Below, piece after piece: positions 20,485 through 29,377 of a stretch of DNA of 53,847 nucleotides. The DNA comes from Fibrobacter sp. (GTDB taxonomy: Bacteria; Fibrobacterota; Fibrobacteria; Fibrobacterales; Fibrobacteraceae). The stretch is from assembly GCA_017959225.1 (NCBI GenBank), contig JAGDBD010000050.1, forward strand, positions 1 through 53,847. The letters run 5' to 3'. The notes beneath the pieces were generated by a model. It ran no database searches. It was given only the letters and a program-made list of their open reading frames with translations, and was not told the DNA's origin. The first letter of the stretch is position 1. Each line of letters starts with the position of its first letter. Position numbers and translations under genes: made by a program.

Positions 20485-21627
20485 TTGAAAAATCTCTTGG
20501 CAGAAATTCTTTGGCTTTGGAAGGCTTACCCCCGCGCACCGGAAAAGCCCGGGCTTTTGATGCGGTTGTATTACTTTTGGGATGAAGCGATTACGCCTGC
20601 AGGGCATGTGCTTTGTGCACTAATGCTTTTCGGTTTTCTGTTCTTGTTTGTGCCGGGCTTTGCGGTTTTAAAAGTGGTGGAAGGCGCTTCCCTTGTATGG
20701 ATGATTTTTGCCCTTGTGTTTCGCCGAAAACCGGACAATCGCATTTTGCATGTAGAAGTTCCCATGGCAACGGAAGGGGAACTTGTGCAAATTTTAGCAA
20801 AGTTTGAAAAGCCTTTAACGAAATCGTCTTTTGTGGAATCCTTTCGCATGGATCCCAGTGTGGAACGTTTGGGTAACGGACTTTTGAAACCACGTCACCG
20901 CGGCGTTTTTACACTTTCCAAAATGGCATTTGTGGAACTGCACCCTCTGGGACTTTCCCAAAGTTTGCGTCCTTATGATGGCATGGCGGAGCTTCTTGTG
21001 GCTCCCAAAATCAAAAGTCTTTCTCGGTTCCCTTTTTTGACGGAAGGCGCAAGCGGTGCCAAATTTGAACGTCTGCTCCGCCCAGAAAATTCCCGTGGCA
21101 TGGAATTTGTCGGAGTCCGCGAATATCGGGAAGGGGATAGCTTGCGGGATCTGCATTACAAAGCCTTTGCCCGTTACGGAAAACCTTTTACCAAAGAATT
21201 TGCCACAGAATCCGGCGGGGGAGTGACTTTACTTTTGGATGTTTCCGCAAAGCACTTCCGTGAAAAAATGTGCGTGGAAACGGCGATCCGTTTGTTCGGA
21301 AGTATTGCGTTTTACCTTTTGGAAAGGAATCTTTTAGGCCGCGTGTGGATTGGAAACGAAGAAGTCCGTTTTGAAGATTCCAAAAGTCCGCAGAAAAAAA
21401 TATTGGCAGCCCTTGCACGGGTGCCTTATGCGGATTTGCATACCACATATACCCTTGAAAAATGGAATGTTTTGCCGGATGCAGACGTGCCGGTGCTCTG
21501 CGTTTCTGTGCATCCGGTGACGTGGCCCGCTGTGGATAAACAGGTCGTGGTGGTGAATCGTCAAATGAACCGCGCTGAAAACGATTCTTTGCGATATGTC
21601 CTTCGAGGAACGGAGACGGTGGAATGA
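20485..21627 (+). CDS. DUF58 domain protein
   Basis: 380 residues. Two membrane helices near residues 37-75 are followed by a cytoplasmic vWA-like DUF58 region: GVREYREGDSLRDLHYKAFA is the family hallmark (about residues 210-229), and TLLLDVSAKHF is the vWA-like strand with a DxS motif. The start is a TTG at 20485 with AGG 7 bases before it; the first downstream ATG (20560) would remove 25 residues, so the start is uncertain. The stop overlaps the next ATG (ATGA), implying coupled translation with the transglutaminase gene. Confidence 0.88.
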   Translation: MKNLLAEILWLWKAYPRAPEKPGLLMRLYYFWDEAITPAGHVLCALMLFGFLFLFVPGFAVLKVVEGASLVWMIFALVFRRKPDNRILHVEVPMATEGELVQILAKFEKPLTKSSFVESFRMDPSVERLGNGLLKPRHRGVFTLSKMAFVELHPLGLSQSLRPYDGMAELLVAPKIKSLSRFPFLTEGASGAKFERLLRPENSRGMEFVGVREYREGDSLRDLHYKAFARYGKPFTKEFATESGGGVTLLLDVSAKHFREKMCVETAIRLFGSIAFYLLERNLLGRVWIGNEEVRFEDSKSPQKKILAALARVPYADLHTTYTLEKWNVLPDADVPVLCVSVHPVTWPAVDKQVVVVNRQMNRAENDSLRYVLRGTETVE

Positions 21628-23495
21628 AATTCGTCGGTTCCCATGAAGGCGCTTTGGTAATTCTTGTGGCGGCAATTGTCGCCCTTTGGAGCGTATCTGC
21701 AATTTGGGTTTTGGCGGTTGTTGCCCTTGCCGTTTCGCTGTGGGCGTATCGTCGTTTGCATGTTGGAAAACCGTTTAAGCTTCACCGGATTTGGCTTTAT
21801 TTGGGGATCATTCCCTTTGCGATTTGGTTTGCTGCGTTCCCCAATACGCCTGGGAATTTTTCACCGCTTTTCATTTACATTCCTGCCTGGTATTTTTTGT
21901 ACATCGCGCTGGTGGAATGGCTTTGCCTGGACCGCGGTGGACGAATGGTATTTGTCTGGTTCGACGCCTTTGTCGTTTTGCTTTTAAGCTCTTTTGAATG
22001 GAATATTGTCGCTTCGGTGGCGGCGGTCGTTGCCTTTGGAACTTTTTTGGTAGACGTGCGTTCCCGGAAAAGCTTAAAGCGGTGGATTCTTTTTTTGGGG
22101 ATTTGTTTAATCGGCTTTGGAATTCTTTCCAACGTATTTTTGCAGATGCGATCGTTTGGTCGGAGTTCTAGAACGGAGCGTTATGAGAATTATTACCAGT
22201 CCCGTTCACTGATGGGTTTTTCAAGCGTGGGAAAGCTTGGATCCTTTGGGCCGAATTATTCCGGAAAGCGGGAACGGAATGTCGTTTTTCGAGTCTATTC
22301 CAAACGGGCGCCGGTTTATTTGAAAGGCATCTCGTACGAGCGTTACATTCCGGGATTTGGACTGTGGAAGCAGTCGAAGAAACACCGCTTTTTGCAGACC
22401 GGACGTTTTGTGGGCGACTACGGTGGCTTTGAAATCGGCGAACCCTTCGACACGAATGCGGTCTGGATCCGCTCCACCATCGATCTTGAAAGTGCCATTT
22501 TTGCGCCTCCCGGTGCTGCAGGCGTCGCCATTCAAGGCCCGGATTCCATACCGTATTACGCAGGGGATTTTTACCAGATGGTCGGAAAGTCTCCCCGGGA
22601 CTGGTACTATTGGGATGGAATCCGCACCAAGGACACTCTTTCGCAGCACGATTCCGCATGGCTGAACGTGCCGCCTGCTTTGAACGAACTTCTCGATTCC
22701 GCAGCAAAAGAAATGGGACTTTTCCCGTCCAAAGATTCCGTGTTCAGCAATCTGAAAAAAATCCGGGAAAACTTCCGCACGGGTTATGCTTATTCTCTAC
22801 AGCTTCCCCTTTCAAAAAATGAAGATCCGCTTCAAACATTCTTTCGAACGAAGCAGGGATTCTGCGAATATTTTGCCACTTTTAGCACGTTGCTTTTGCG
22901 CCGCATGGGAACGCCTTCCCGCTATGCGACGGGGTTTGCATATCCGGAACCGGGGGGCAGTTATTGGATTTTTTACCGTGGAAATGCCCACAGCTGGGTG
23001 GAATTTTTAGACCCGGACGGATTCTGGAACACTTTTGACCCAACACCTTCCACGGCGCGCCCTGAGGAAAAGGTTCCTTCGTTTTTTGATCGTTACTCCG
23101 AAAGATTGCGCAGCTCCCTTTCCCTTTTTTGGCACGAGCTGACCGAAGGCCGCTGGCGCGCTTCGTTGGACGCTTTTGGAAACTGGACTTCAAATCTATT
23201 GGAATCGGTAGTGGTTAAACTCGGACTTCTTTTTATCGCCATCGCTTTGATTGTGTGGAGGGTTATTCGCCGGATCCAAATCCGAAAAAAAGAACTTGCG
23301 ACGCTTTCGCTTCGGGTGCAAAAATGGCAGAAGATTCTTCGCACTGCGGAATCCGGACTTAAAAATTTGGGATTTGTGCGAATGCCTGGGGAAACGGTAC
23401 AAAAATTTATGCAAAGAATTCCTTCGACGCCGAAAACGGAAGAGTTTCTGAAAATGCTCCGCTCTTATTGTGCCAAACGTTGGCAATCCTATTGA
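21624..23495 (+). CDS. Transglutaminase-like membrane protein (TgpA/DUF3488 type)
   Basis: 623 residues. Five to six N-terminal helices (about 8-190), a large extracytoplasmic region, and a C-terminal helix near 535-552 followed by a basic cytoplasmic tail. The papain-like transglutaminase core has Cys in KQGFCEYFATF (about residue 413), His in GNAHSWVEF (about 455) and Asp in FDPTPS (about 470), so the triad is complete. Together with MoxR and DUF58 this is the widespread envelope module whose Pseudomonas member TgpA is essential; the substrate is unknown. Confidence 0.92.
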   Translation: MKFVGSHEGALVILVAAIVALWSVSAIWVLAVVALAVSLWAYRRLHVGKPFKLHRIWLYLGIIPFAIWFAAFPNTPGNFSPLFIYIPAWYFLYIALVEWLCLDRGGRMVFVWFDAFVVLLLSSFEWNIVASVAAVVAFGTFLVDVRSRKSLKRWILFLGICLIGFGILSNVFLQMRSFGRSSRTERYENYYQSRSLMGFSSVGKLGSFGPNYSGKRERNVVFRVYSKRAPVYLKGISYERYIPGFGLWKQSKKHRFLQTGRFVGDYGGFEIGEPFDTNAVWIRSTIDLESAIFAPPGAAGVAIQGPDSIPYYAGDFYQMVGKSPRDWYYWDGIRTKDTLSQHDSAWLNVPPALNELLDSAAKEMGLFPSKDSVFSNLKKIRENFRTGYAYSLQLPLSKNEDPLQTFFRTKQGFCEYFATFSTLLLRRMGTPSRYATGFAYPEPGGSYWIFYRGNAHSWVEFLDPDGFWNTFDPTPSTARPEEKVPSFFDRYSERLRSSLSLFWHELTEGRWRASLDAFGNWTSNLLESVVVKLGLLFIAIALIVWRVIRRIQIRKKELATLSLRVQKWQKILRTAESGLKNLGFVRMPGETVQKFMQRIPSTPKTEEFLKMLRSYCAKRWQSY

Positions 23496-23544
23496 ATTTC
23501 TTATATTTAGCTCACATTTTTTACTTCGTAAGAGGTTTGTGAAT

Positions 23545-24696
23545 ATGAAATTTTGGCTTTCGAGTCTTGCTCTGAGTGCCGGCCTTGTTCTTTCTGGATG
23601 CTTTGCCACACCGGGTATGGTGATGAATGAATCTTCCGATTTAGACGGCACAATCGATACTTTGGCCGAATTCCAGGGGGCAAAGGTTCATTTGCAGAGC
23701 ATTAACGCGAACACCCTTTCGAAGTTGATGTCCGTTCCGACGGATTCGGCGGTGGCAGCCCTTTCGGCTCTTCCGGAAGAACTTTTGAATTATAAGCCGG
23801 AAACCTATAAGCTCGGCGCGTTTGACATTGTGCAAGTGGTGATTTGGGAACATCCGGAACTGACCAGTCCTCTTGGTTCTTACCGCAGCGACAATGCGAC
23901 GGGTCAGCTTGTAAGCGAATCCGGTGTGATGTTCTACCCGTATGTTGGGGCAATCAACGTGGTGGGTAAGACCATTGCGGAACTCCGCGCAGAAATTGTC
24001 ACGAGCCTTTCCAAAGTTTTGAACAATCCGCAGATCGATGTCCGCCTTCTCCATAGCCAGCGTCACAAGGTTTATGTTCAAGGTTCTATCGAACACCCGG
24101 GCGTCGTGATGTTGAACGATGTGCCTGTGACGTTCCTCGAAGCTCTTAACCGCTGCGGCGGTGCAAATGCCAAAGCGAATCTTTCGGCAGTGGAATTTAC
24201 CCGTGACGGCGTCACGTACCAGCTGAATCTGCTGTTCCCCTATGCAGCGGGTAAAGGTCCGAGCGACATCGTCTTAAAGGATAACGACGTCATTCGTGTT
24301 CCGGATGCCGATGAAACCAAGGTTTACATGATGGGTGAAGTTCGCAATCAGCAGGCGCTTCCCTTCAAAAATGGCAAGCTCTCCCTTTCCCAGGCGATTG
24401 CGGAAGCGGGAGGTTTGCAGCTTGAATCTGCCAAGGCGGAAAACATCTATGTGTTCCGCGCAGCGGCGTCCGATGAAATTGACGTTTACCATTTGAACGC
24501 CCGCAATCCGATGGCCTTGGTCTTTGGTGACCAGTTCGCCTTGAAACCGGGTGACATCGTTTATGTGGATGCAACGGGTCTCGCTCGCTGGAACCGCGTG
24601 GTCAAGCTGATCGCTCCGACAGCGTCGATGATTTACAACGGTACTTTGTCGGTAACGACGACGCATAATGCTTACAAGGCGATTCAAAACTGGTAA
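23545..24696 (+). CDS. Wza-like polysaccharide export lipoprotein
   Basis: 383 residues. The start at 23545 follows AAGAGGT and opens a lipoprotein signal MKFWLSSLALSAGLVLSGC (lipid on Cys19). The polysaccharide export domain begins near residue 90 (YKLGAFDIVQVVIWEHPEL) with the PYVGAINVVGKT motif; two SLBB domains follow (KVYVQGSIEHPGVV and KVYMMGEVRNQQAL). The tail LARWNRVVKLIAPTASMI matches the C-terminal amphipathic helix by which Wza forms its outer-membrane pore. It is probably the outer-membrane channel for an exopolysaccharide or capsule. Unusually, no Wzc, Wzb, flippase or glycosyltransferase gene is adjacent. TATATT at 23502-23507 is the likely -10 box. Confidence 0.92.
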   Translation: MKFWLSSLALSAGLVLSGCFATPGMVMNESSDLDGTIDTLAEFQGAKVHLQSINANTLSKLMSVPTDSAVAALSALPEELLNYKPETYKLGAFDIVQVVIWEHPELTSPLGSYRSDNATGQLVSESGVMFYPYVGAINVVGKTIAELRAEIVTSLSKVLNNPQIDVRLLHSQRHKVYVQGSIEHPGVVMLNDVPVTFLEALNRCGGANAKANLSAVEFTRDGVTYQLNLLFPYAAGKGPSDIVLKDNDVIRVPDADETKVYMMGEVRNQQALPFKNGKLSLSQAIAEAGGLQLESAKAENIYVFRAAASDEIDVYHLNARNPMALVFGDQFALKPGDIVYVDATGLARWNRVVKLIAPTASMIYNGTLSVTTTHNAYKAIQNW

Positions 24697-24745
24697 GAGT
24701 TTCTAAATATTTTTTAGACCTACTTGTTTTTTTTAACACTGTGAG

Positions 24746-24760
24746 TATATTTTCGCTATG
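24746..24760 (+). promoter_or_regulatory. Predicted leaderless promoter of the 53-residue gene
   Basis: TATATT (24746-24751), exactly 6 bases, then ATG 24758. Transcription is expected to begin at the start codon; no Shine-Dalgarno site precedes it. Confidence 0.5.
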
Positions 24761-24919
24761 AGTGGTAAAAGCGCGAATCAGTCGGAAAGACCTTTTTGGA
24801 GCCGTAAAAACCAGAAGGCTTACCGGATCAGTCGTGTACTCATCTATGCAACAATGATTCTTGCTCTAGTTGCAGCGGGGATCATCTGGTTTGGCGTGAA
24901 CAACGCTCTGGGAAAATAA
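24758..24919 (+). CDS. 53-residue single-pass membrane protein
   Basis: A short frame from ATG 24758 to TAA 24919. It starts MSGKSANQSERPFWSRKNQK, a basic cytoplasmic N-terminus, followed by one strongly hydrophobic helix (VLIYATMILALVAAGIIWFG, residues 27-46) and a short tail ending NNALGK. It is not recognised. It is supported as a gene by a perfect TATATT-6-ATG promoter, the basic-then-hydrophobic pattern of a genuine signal anchor, and its place just before two co-directional envelope genes (21 bases to the next). A possible small partner of the acidic protein or transglycosylase downstream. Confidence 0.65.
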   Translation: MSGKSANQSERPFWSRKNQKAYRISRVLIYATMILALVAAGIIWFGVNNALGK

Positions 24920-24939
24920 AAAGAGAGGTGTATTCTTAT

Positions 24940-25173
24940 ATGGTAATTAAGAATATGGGTATGAAGGGTCCGGAACCGATGTACTGCGGTCGTCGTCCCA
25001 AGAACGACAACGTAGAACCGTCCGTTCCGATGGCAAGCGAAGAAGAGCAGGAAGATATTGAAGAGGAAGAAGAAGAAGAAAACCTCGACGAAGAGGTGAA
25101 CTTCGATAAGCCGACGTTCAAGCGTGACCAGATTTGGAACGATTACGCGGAAGATCTGGACTACGACCAGTGA
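24940..25173 (+). CDS. Small acidic protein with poly-Glu tract, unknown function
   Basis: 77 residues. The N-terminus is basic and Gly/Met/Pro-rich (MVIKNMGMKGPEPMYCGRRP, one Cys); the middle is a run of Glu/Asp (about residues 32-52); the end is acidic and aromatic (IWNDYAEDLDYDQ). No homology recognised. GAGAGG lies 12 bases before ATG 24940; a GTG at 24928 is an alternative start but would overlap the ribosome binding site. The stop overlaps the GTG of the transglycosylase gene, so the two are translationally coupled. Its extreme charge suggests a binding or bridging role; this is inference only. Confidence 0.7.
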   Translation: MVIKNMGMKGPEPMYCGRRPKNDNVEPSVPMASEEEQEDIEEEEEEENLDEEVNFDKPTFKRDQIWNDYAEDLDYDQ

Positions 25174-27122
25174 TTGCATCCCTGAAAAGGGGCGCCTTAT
25201 TTCTACTCCCCTTGGCTTTCGCGTGTATAGCCGTTTCCTGTGCTGGAAGCAGTAGAGAAGCTTATACTCCCGAAGCCGAGGAATCTTTTGTATCCCGCGC
25301 GATGAGCGACTGGGTGTCTCCCGAAGAAGAACAGCGGGAGTCTTGGCAACAGTACCAGTTTGCCTTGCAGGCGATGGAGGACGAGGACTGGCTTGTCGCT
25401 CGTCATCATTTAGATCTTGCACTAAAAAAATTGGTAGAGGAGAATTACGACCCGGTCTTTTCCATTCAGGCTAGGCCGGGGGATTCTTTGTACCGTCGCG
25501 ACATGCCCCGCAAGTTGATTGCGGCACTAGACGAGCTTTACCCCCAGATTCTTTCCATGGGGCAAGACGCTTCTGTTTATGTGCGTTATGAATTTGAAGA
25601 GTCCGGGCTTGAAAATTTAGACGAACCGCCGCTAGACAGTGCGGAACGCGAAGAAATCGAAAGTTTTTTGGACACGCTGAACCGCGCGGAATTTACGCTG
25701 CCGGTGGAATTCAACGAACGCGTCATGCAAGAAATCCAGTACTTGACAACGCGGGCCCACGATTTTACGGAAGCGTCTCTTTCCCGCAAAACGGCTTTCG
25801 ACGAAATGCTTTATGCAAAAATCGATTCCATGGAGATGCCGCGGGATTTGATATTCCTTTCCCTTGTGGAATCCGGTTATAAAATCAAGGCGTATAGCCG
25901 TGCCAAGGCTGCTGGACTTTGGCAGTTTATCCCGGCGACGGGAAAGCGTTATGGACTTTATCAGGATTTTTGGATTGACATGCGTCGTAATCCTGAACTT
26001 TCGACAGTTGCCGCTATGCGTTATTTGCGGCGCCTGTACGAGGAATTCGGGGATTGGCTCATGGCGATGGCCGCATACAACTGCGGTGAAGGCTGTGTCC
26101 GTCGCCGCATCCGCGAGCTCAAGGAAGATACGCTTTGGGATTCCACCAAGGCGATTACCTATTGGGATCTGAAGCTTCCCAAAGAGACGATGCACTACGT
26201 TCCGCGAATTCTTGCAGCCATGACGATCGGACATTATCCGGAACATTACGGCATGAACGTGGAAAAGAAAGAACTCCCGGCTTATGATACAGTAACCGTG
26301 GTGGAATTCATGCCCCTCGATGACGTGGCGAAAGCTGCCGGCGTGGATACGCGGACGATTCAGGAATTGAACCTAGAATTGAACCGTTGGTGCACTCCGC
26401 CGAAGGAAGTCGGTTACGTTGTACGCATTCCAGAAGGAACCCGTGATTCTTTTTTGGTCGCTTACGAAAAAATGGATAAAAAATCCTGGTCCCGTTGGCA
26501 GTATCACAAGGTGAAGTCCGGTGAAAACCTCGGAAAGATCAGTCGCCAGTACGGCGTCTCGGTACGGGATATCCAACAAGCGAACCATTTAAAGAATACG
26601 CGCATCCGTCAGGGTCAAACCCTGATGATTCCTTTGCCGGCCAGCGCAATTTCCAAGTCTGAATCCAAAACTTCCACGAAAAAAACGGCATCCACTTCCT
26701 CTGCCGGAAAGTCTTCTCGGCGATCGTACCAGGTTCGCTCTGGCGATAATCTCGGATCCATTGCCCGCAAATTCGGGGTTTCTGTTTCGAATCTGCAAAC
26801 GTGGAACGGCATCGACGGAACTTCCATTCGGGCGGGGCAAACCCTTTTTGTAGAAAAGCCTGTGGAAAAAAAGGAAAAAACACCGGACCCGGTAACCGCC
26901 CCAAAAAAGGCGGAACCCGATAACAAACCCGCCGAAAAAAAGGTCGAAAAAAAAGCGGCGACCACTGATGACTTTGTTCGGCATACGGTCCAATCGGGGG
27001 AATCTCTTTGGGATATTTCCCGCACTTACGGGGTAACCATTGAACAGATCGTGGAATGGAACAAGAAAAAGTCCACGAAAGTGAAAGCGGGCGAAGTTTT
27101 AAAAATTCGGCCAAACCGCTAA
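25170..27122 (+). CDS. MltD-like lytic transglycosylase lipoprotein with three LysM domains
   Basis: 650 residues from GTG 25170, which overlaps the stop of the acidic-protein gene (GTGA). The N-terminus is a lipoprotein signal ending IAVSC (Cys24). A helical region (about 40-200) precedes the SLT transglycosylase domain: catalytic Glu in LVESGYKIKAYSRAKAAGLW (about residue 233), QFIPATGKRYGL, and MAAYNCGEG. Three LysM domains lie at about 443-487, 519-562 and 604-648 (VKSGENL, VRSGDNL, VQSGESL), separated by Ser/Lys- and Pro/Lys-rich linkers. It should cleave the glycan strands of peptidoglycan with release of 1,6-anhydro ends, at the inner face of the outer membrane. Confidence 0.92.
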   Translation: MIASLKRGALFLLPLAFACIAVSCAGSSREAYTPEAEESFVSRAMSDWVSPEEEQRESWQQYQFALQAMEDEDWLVARHHLDLALKKLVEENYDPVFSIQARPGDSLYRRDMPRKLIAALDELYPQILSMGQDASVYVRYEFEESGLENLDEPPLDSAEREEIESFLDTLNRAEFTLPVEFNERVMQEIQYLTTRAHDFTEASLSRKTAFDEMLYAKIDSMEMPRDLIFLSLVESGYKIKAYSRAKAAGLWQFIPATGKRYGLYQDFWIDMRRNPELSTVAAMRYLRRLYEEFGDWLMAMAAYNCGEGCVRRRIRELKEDTLWDSTKAITYWDLKLPKETMHYVPRILAAMTIGHYPEHYGMNVEKKELPAYDTVTVVEFMPLDDVAKAAGVDTRTIQELNLELNRWCTPPKEVGYVVRIPEGTRDSFLVAYEKMDKKSWSRWQYHKVKSGENLGKISRQYGVSVRDIQQANHLKNTRIRQGQTLMIPLPASAISKSESKTSTKKTASTSSAGKSSRRSYQVRSGDNLGSIARKFGVSVSNLQTWNGIDGTSIRAGQTLFVEKPVEKKEKTPDPVTAPKKAEPDNKPAEKKVEKKAATTDDFVRHTVQSGESLWDISRTYGVTIEQIVEWNKKKSTKVKAGEVLKIRPNR

Positions 27123-27192
27123 AATTCTTCTTATTTCGCAAAAAAGTACTTCAATTTGGTTATATTCTTAGAGTAAACCATAGGAGAATTTT

Positions 27193-27750
27193 ATGTCGAA
27201 TCATATTCTGTTTTTATTGGCGGATGGCTTTGAAGAAACGGAATGCGTTGCGCCGTATGATATTTTGATTCGCGGCGGTGTAAAAGTTTCTTTGGCAAGC
27301 ATTCACGAAGATCCTTATGTGGAAGGCGCTCATGGCTTGACCGTCAAAGCGGACGCTTTGCTTTCGGAAATCGACCCATCCCTTTATTCGGGAATCTTTT
27401 TGCCCGGTGGCGGTCGCGGTGTGGAAAACCTGCGGGCATCGGAAGCGGTTTTAGAAATCGTCAGAACTTTTACGGATGCTGGCAAATGGGTGACGGCGAT
27501 TTGCGCTGCTCCGACGGTTCTTGCTGCGGCAGGAATTTTGCATGACAAGCGTGTAACGAGTTATCCGTCTACGGAATCGGATATTTTGCCCTATTGCAAG
27601 AGCTATTCCCAGGACCGCGTGGTGGTTGACGGAAAACTGGTGACGAGCCGTGGCCCGGGTTCTGCAGAAGAATTCGGCTTCTGCTTACTTTCCCTTTTGG
27701 AAGGCAAAGAAAAGTCGGATGATGTCCGTCAGGGCATGGTTGCGCGCTGA
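27193..27750 (+). CDS. DJ-1/PfpI family protein
   Basis: 185 residues, complete domain of the ThiJ/DJ-1 superfamily. The nucleophile elbow is VTAICAAPTVLAAAG with Cys about residue 100; Glu in FEETECVAPYDIL near residue 16 would be its partner, and VTSRGPGSAEEF is the conserved C-terminal motif. Family members act as glyoxalases/deglycases or redox-stress proteins; the activity here is not determinable. TATATT at 27161-27166 and AGGAG 7 bases before ATG 27193 form a standard promoter and ribosome binding site. Confidence 0.92.
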   Translation: MSNHILFLLADGFEETECVAPYDILIRGGVKVSLASIHEDPYVEGAHGLTVKADALLSEIDPSLYSGIFLPGGGRGVENLRASEAVLEIVRTFTDAGKWVTAICAAPTVLAAAGILHDKRVTSYPSTESDILPYCKSYSQDRVVVDGKLVTSRGPGSAEEFGFCLLSLLEGKEKSDDVRQGMVAR

Positions 27751-27792
27751 GTTGTTTTAGCGCCCGGAATCTTTTACTAAATTTGGGCCATT

Positions 27793-29373
27793 ATGTCAGA
27801 CGTTTTTCTCTATGATACCACTTTACGCGATGGCAATCAGGACCGCAAAATCTCCCTTTCGCTGGGAGATAAACTGCAAGCGGCAAAGCTGTTAGATTCT
27901 TTCGGCTTTGATTACATCGAAGGGGGCTGGCCCAATCCCAGCAATCCGATAGATGTGGAATTCTTTAAGCATATTGGAGAGATGCATCTGACCCATGCGA
28001 AGGTTGCCGCTTTCGGTAGCACGCGCCGTCCGAACATTCTCCCGGAAGATGATCCTCTGTTGAAGGCTCTTGTCCAAAGCAAGGCGCCTGTCAAAACCAT
28101 TTTTGGCAAAAGCTGGGACTTGCATGTGACGGATGTAATCCGCACGACTCTCGAAGAAAATCTCGACATGATCGAATCTTCGATTCGCTTCTTGAAGGAA
28201 AATTCCGAGGAAGTGATTTACGATGCGGAACATTTCTTTGACGGTTACAAAGCGAATCCTCAATATGCTTTGGAAACGTTAAAAGCTGCGGAACTGGGCG
28301 GTGCCGATTTCATCGTTCTTTGCGATACCAACGGTGGCACGATGCCGTGGGAATTGGCTGATATCATTCGCCAGGTTCAAGAAAAGGTTTCCATTCCGCT
28401 GGGCATTCATTCCCATAATGACTGCGATATGGCAGTGGCGAATTCTCTTGTGGCAGTCCAAAACGGCATCACGATGGTGCAGGGCGTTTTGAACGGTTAT
28501 GGTGAACGTTGTGGCAACGCAAACTTGACAACGATTGCCGCGGACCTTGTTTTAAAACTGCAAAAGCAGCCTTTCTGTGCAAAGAACTTGCAGGACCTGC
28601 GCAAAGTTAGCCTCGCTTACGATCAGATCGTGAACATTCCGAGCAACATCAATGCGCCCTATGTCGGGGATGCGGCTTTTGCTCATAAAGGCGGCGCTCA
28701 TATCGACGGCGTCATGAAGGTTTCCCGCAGCTTTGAACATGTGAACCCGCAGCTTGTGGGCAATAACCGAGTGTTCGTGGCCAGCGATCAGGCGGGCGGT
28801 TCTTTGGTCGTGGAAAAAGTGAAGGAACTTCTCCACGTAGATGTAGACAAGAAAGATCCGAAAATCCGCGAACTTTTGCTTTTGATTAAAAAGCGTGAAA
28901 ATGACGGTTGGCATTTCGACAGTGCCGAAGCGAGCTTTGAAATGCTCGTGTACAGGACTCTCGGCTATTTTTCTTCGCCATTCTCTTTGGAAAATTACCG
29001 TTTGATCGAAGACCGCACCCATCAGGGGGTGAGCGTTTCCCAGGCGACAGTCAAGTTGCGCATTAACGATGCCATCAGTCATCAGGTGGCGGAAGGCGAC
29101 GGCCCGGTGAACGCTCTTGATGCGGCACTTCGCAAGGCTTTGACACCTTTCTTCCCGTACATGAAGAATGTGCGCCTTGATGACTTCAAGGTGCGCGTTC
29201 TCGGTTCTAACGTGGGCTCCGATGCGCATGTGCGCGTATGGTCCACATTCGGCGATGAAAAGGATACTTGGCATGTGGCAGGCGTTTCTTCGAATATTAT
29301 CGAAGCATCCTGGCTTGCTTTGATCGACGGCCTTACGTACAAGATTTATAAAGAACAAAAAAACGGACATTAG
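27793..29373 (+). CDS. cimA: Citramalate synthase
   Basis: 526 residues. It belongs to the isopropylmalate synthase superfamily; the long form and N-terminus FLYDTTLRDGNQDRKISLSL match the citramalate synthase subgroup that condenses pyruvate and acetyl-CoA, opening the threonine-independent route to isoleucine. Metal-binding motifs are DTTLRDG and the HSHNDCDMAVANS pair of His; GYGERCGNANL is the family motif. The C-terminal third is the regulatory LeuA-dimer domain for feedback control. TAAATT lies 9 bases before the ATG with no Shine-Dalgarno site. hisD follows after 4 bases. Confidence 0.93.
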   Translation: MSDVFLYDTTLRDGNQDRKISLSLGDKLQAAKLLDSFGFDYIEGGWPNPSNPIDVEFFKHIGEMHLTHAKVAAFGSTRRPNILPEDDPLLKALVQSKAPVKTIFGKSWDLHVTDVIRTTLEENLDMIESSIRFLKENSEEVIYDAEHFFDGYKANPQYALETLKAAELGGADFIVLCDTNGGTMPWELADIIRQVQEKVSIPLGIHSHNDCDMAVANSLVAVQNGITMVQGVLNGYGERCGNANLTTIAADLVLKLQKQPFCAKNLQDLRKVSLAYDQIVNIPSNINAPYVGDAAFAHKGGAHIDGVMKVSRSFEHVNPQLVGNNRVFVASDQAGGSLVVEKVKELLHVDVDKKDPKIRELLLLIKKRENDGWHFDSAEASFEMLVYRTLGYFSSPFSLENYRLIEDRTHQGVSVSQATVKLRINDAISHQVAEGDGPVNALDAALRKALTPFFPYMKNVRLDDFKVRVLGSNVGSDAHVRVWSTFGDEKDTWHVAGVSSNIIEASWLALIDGLTYKIYKEQKNGH

Positions 29374-29377
29374 ATCT

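Noticed and set aside
27112..27192. AAAATTCT...AGAATTTT inverted repeat before the DJ-1 gene as a regulatory hairpin
   Set aside because: The arms are short and AT-only apart from one C or G, and about 60 bases apart, so it is likely by chance.
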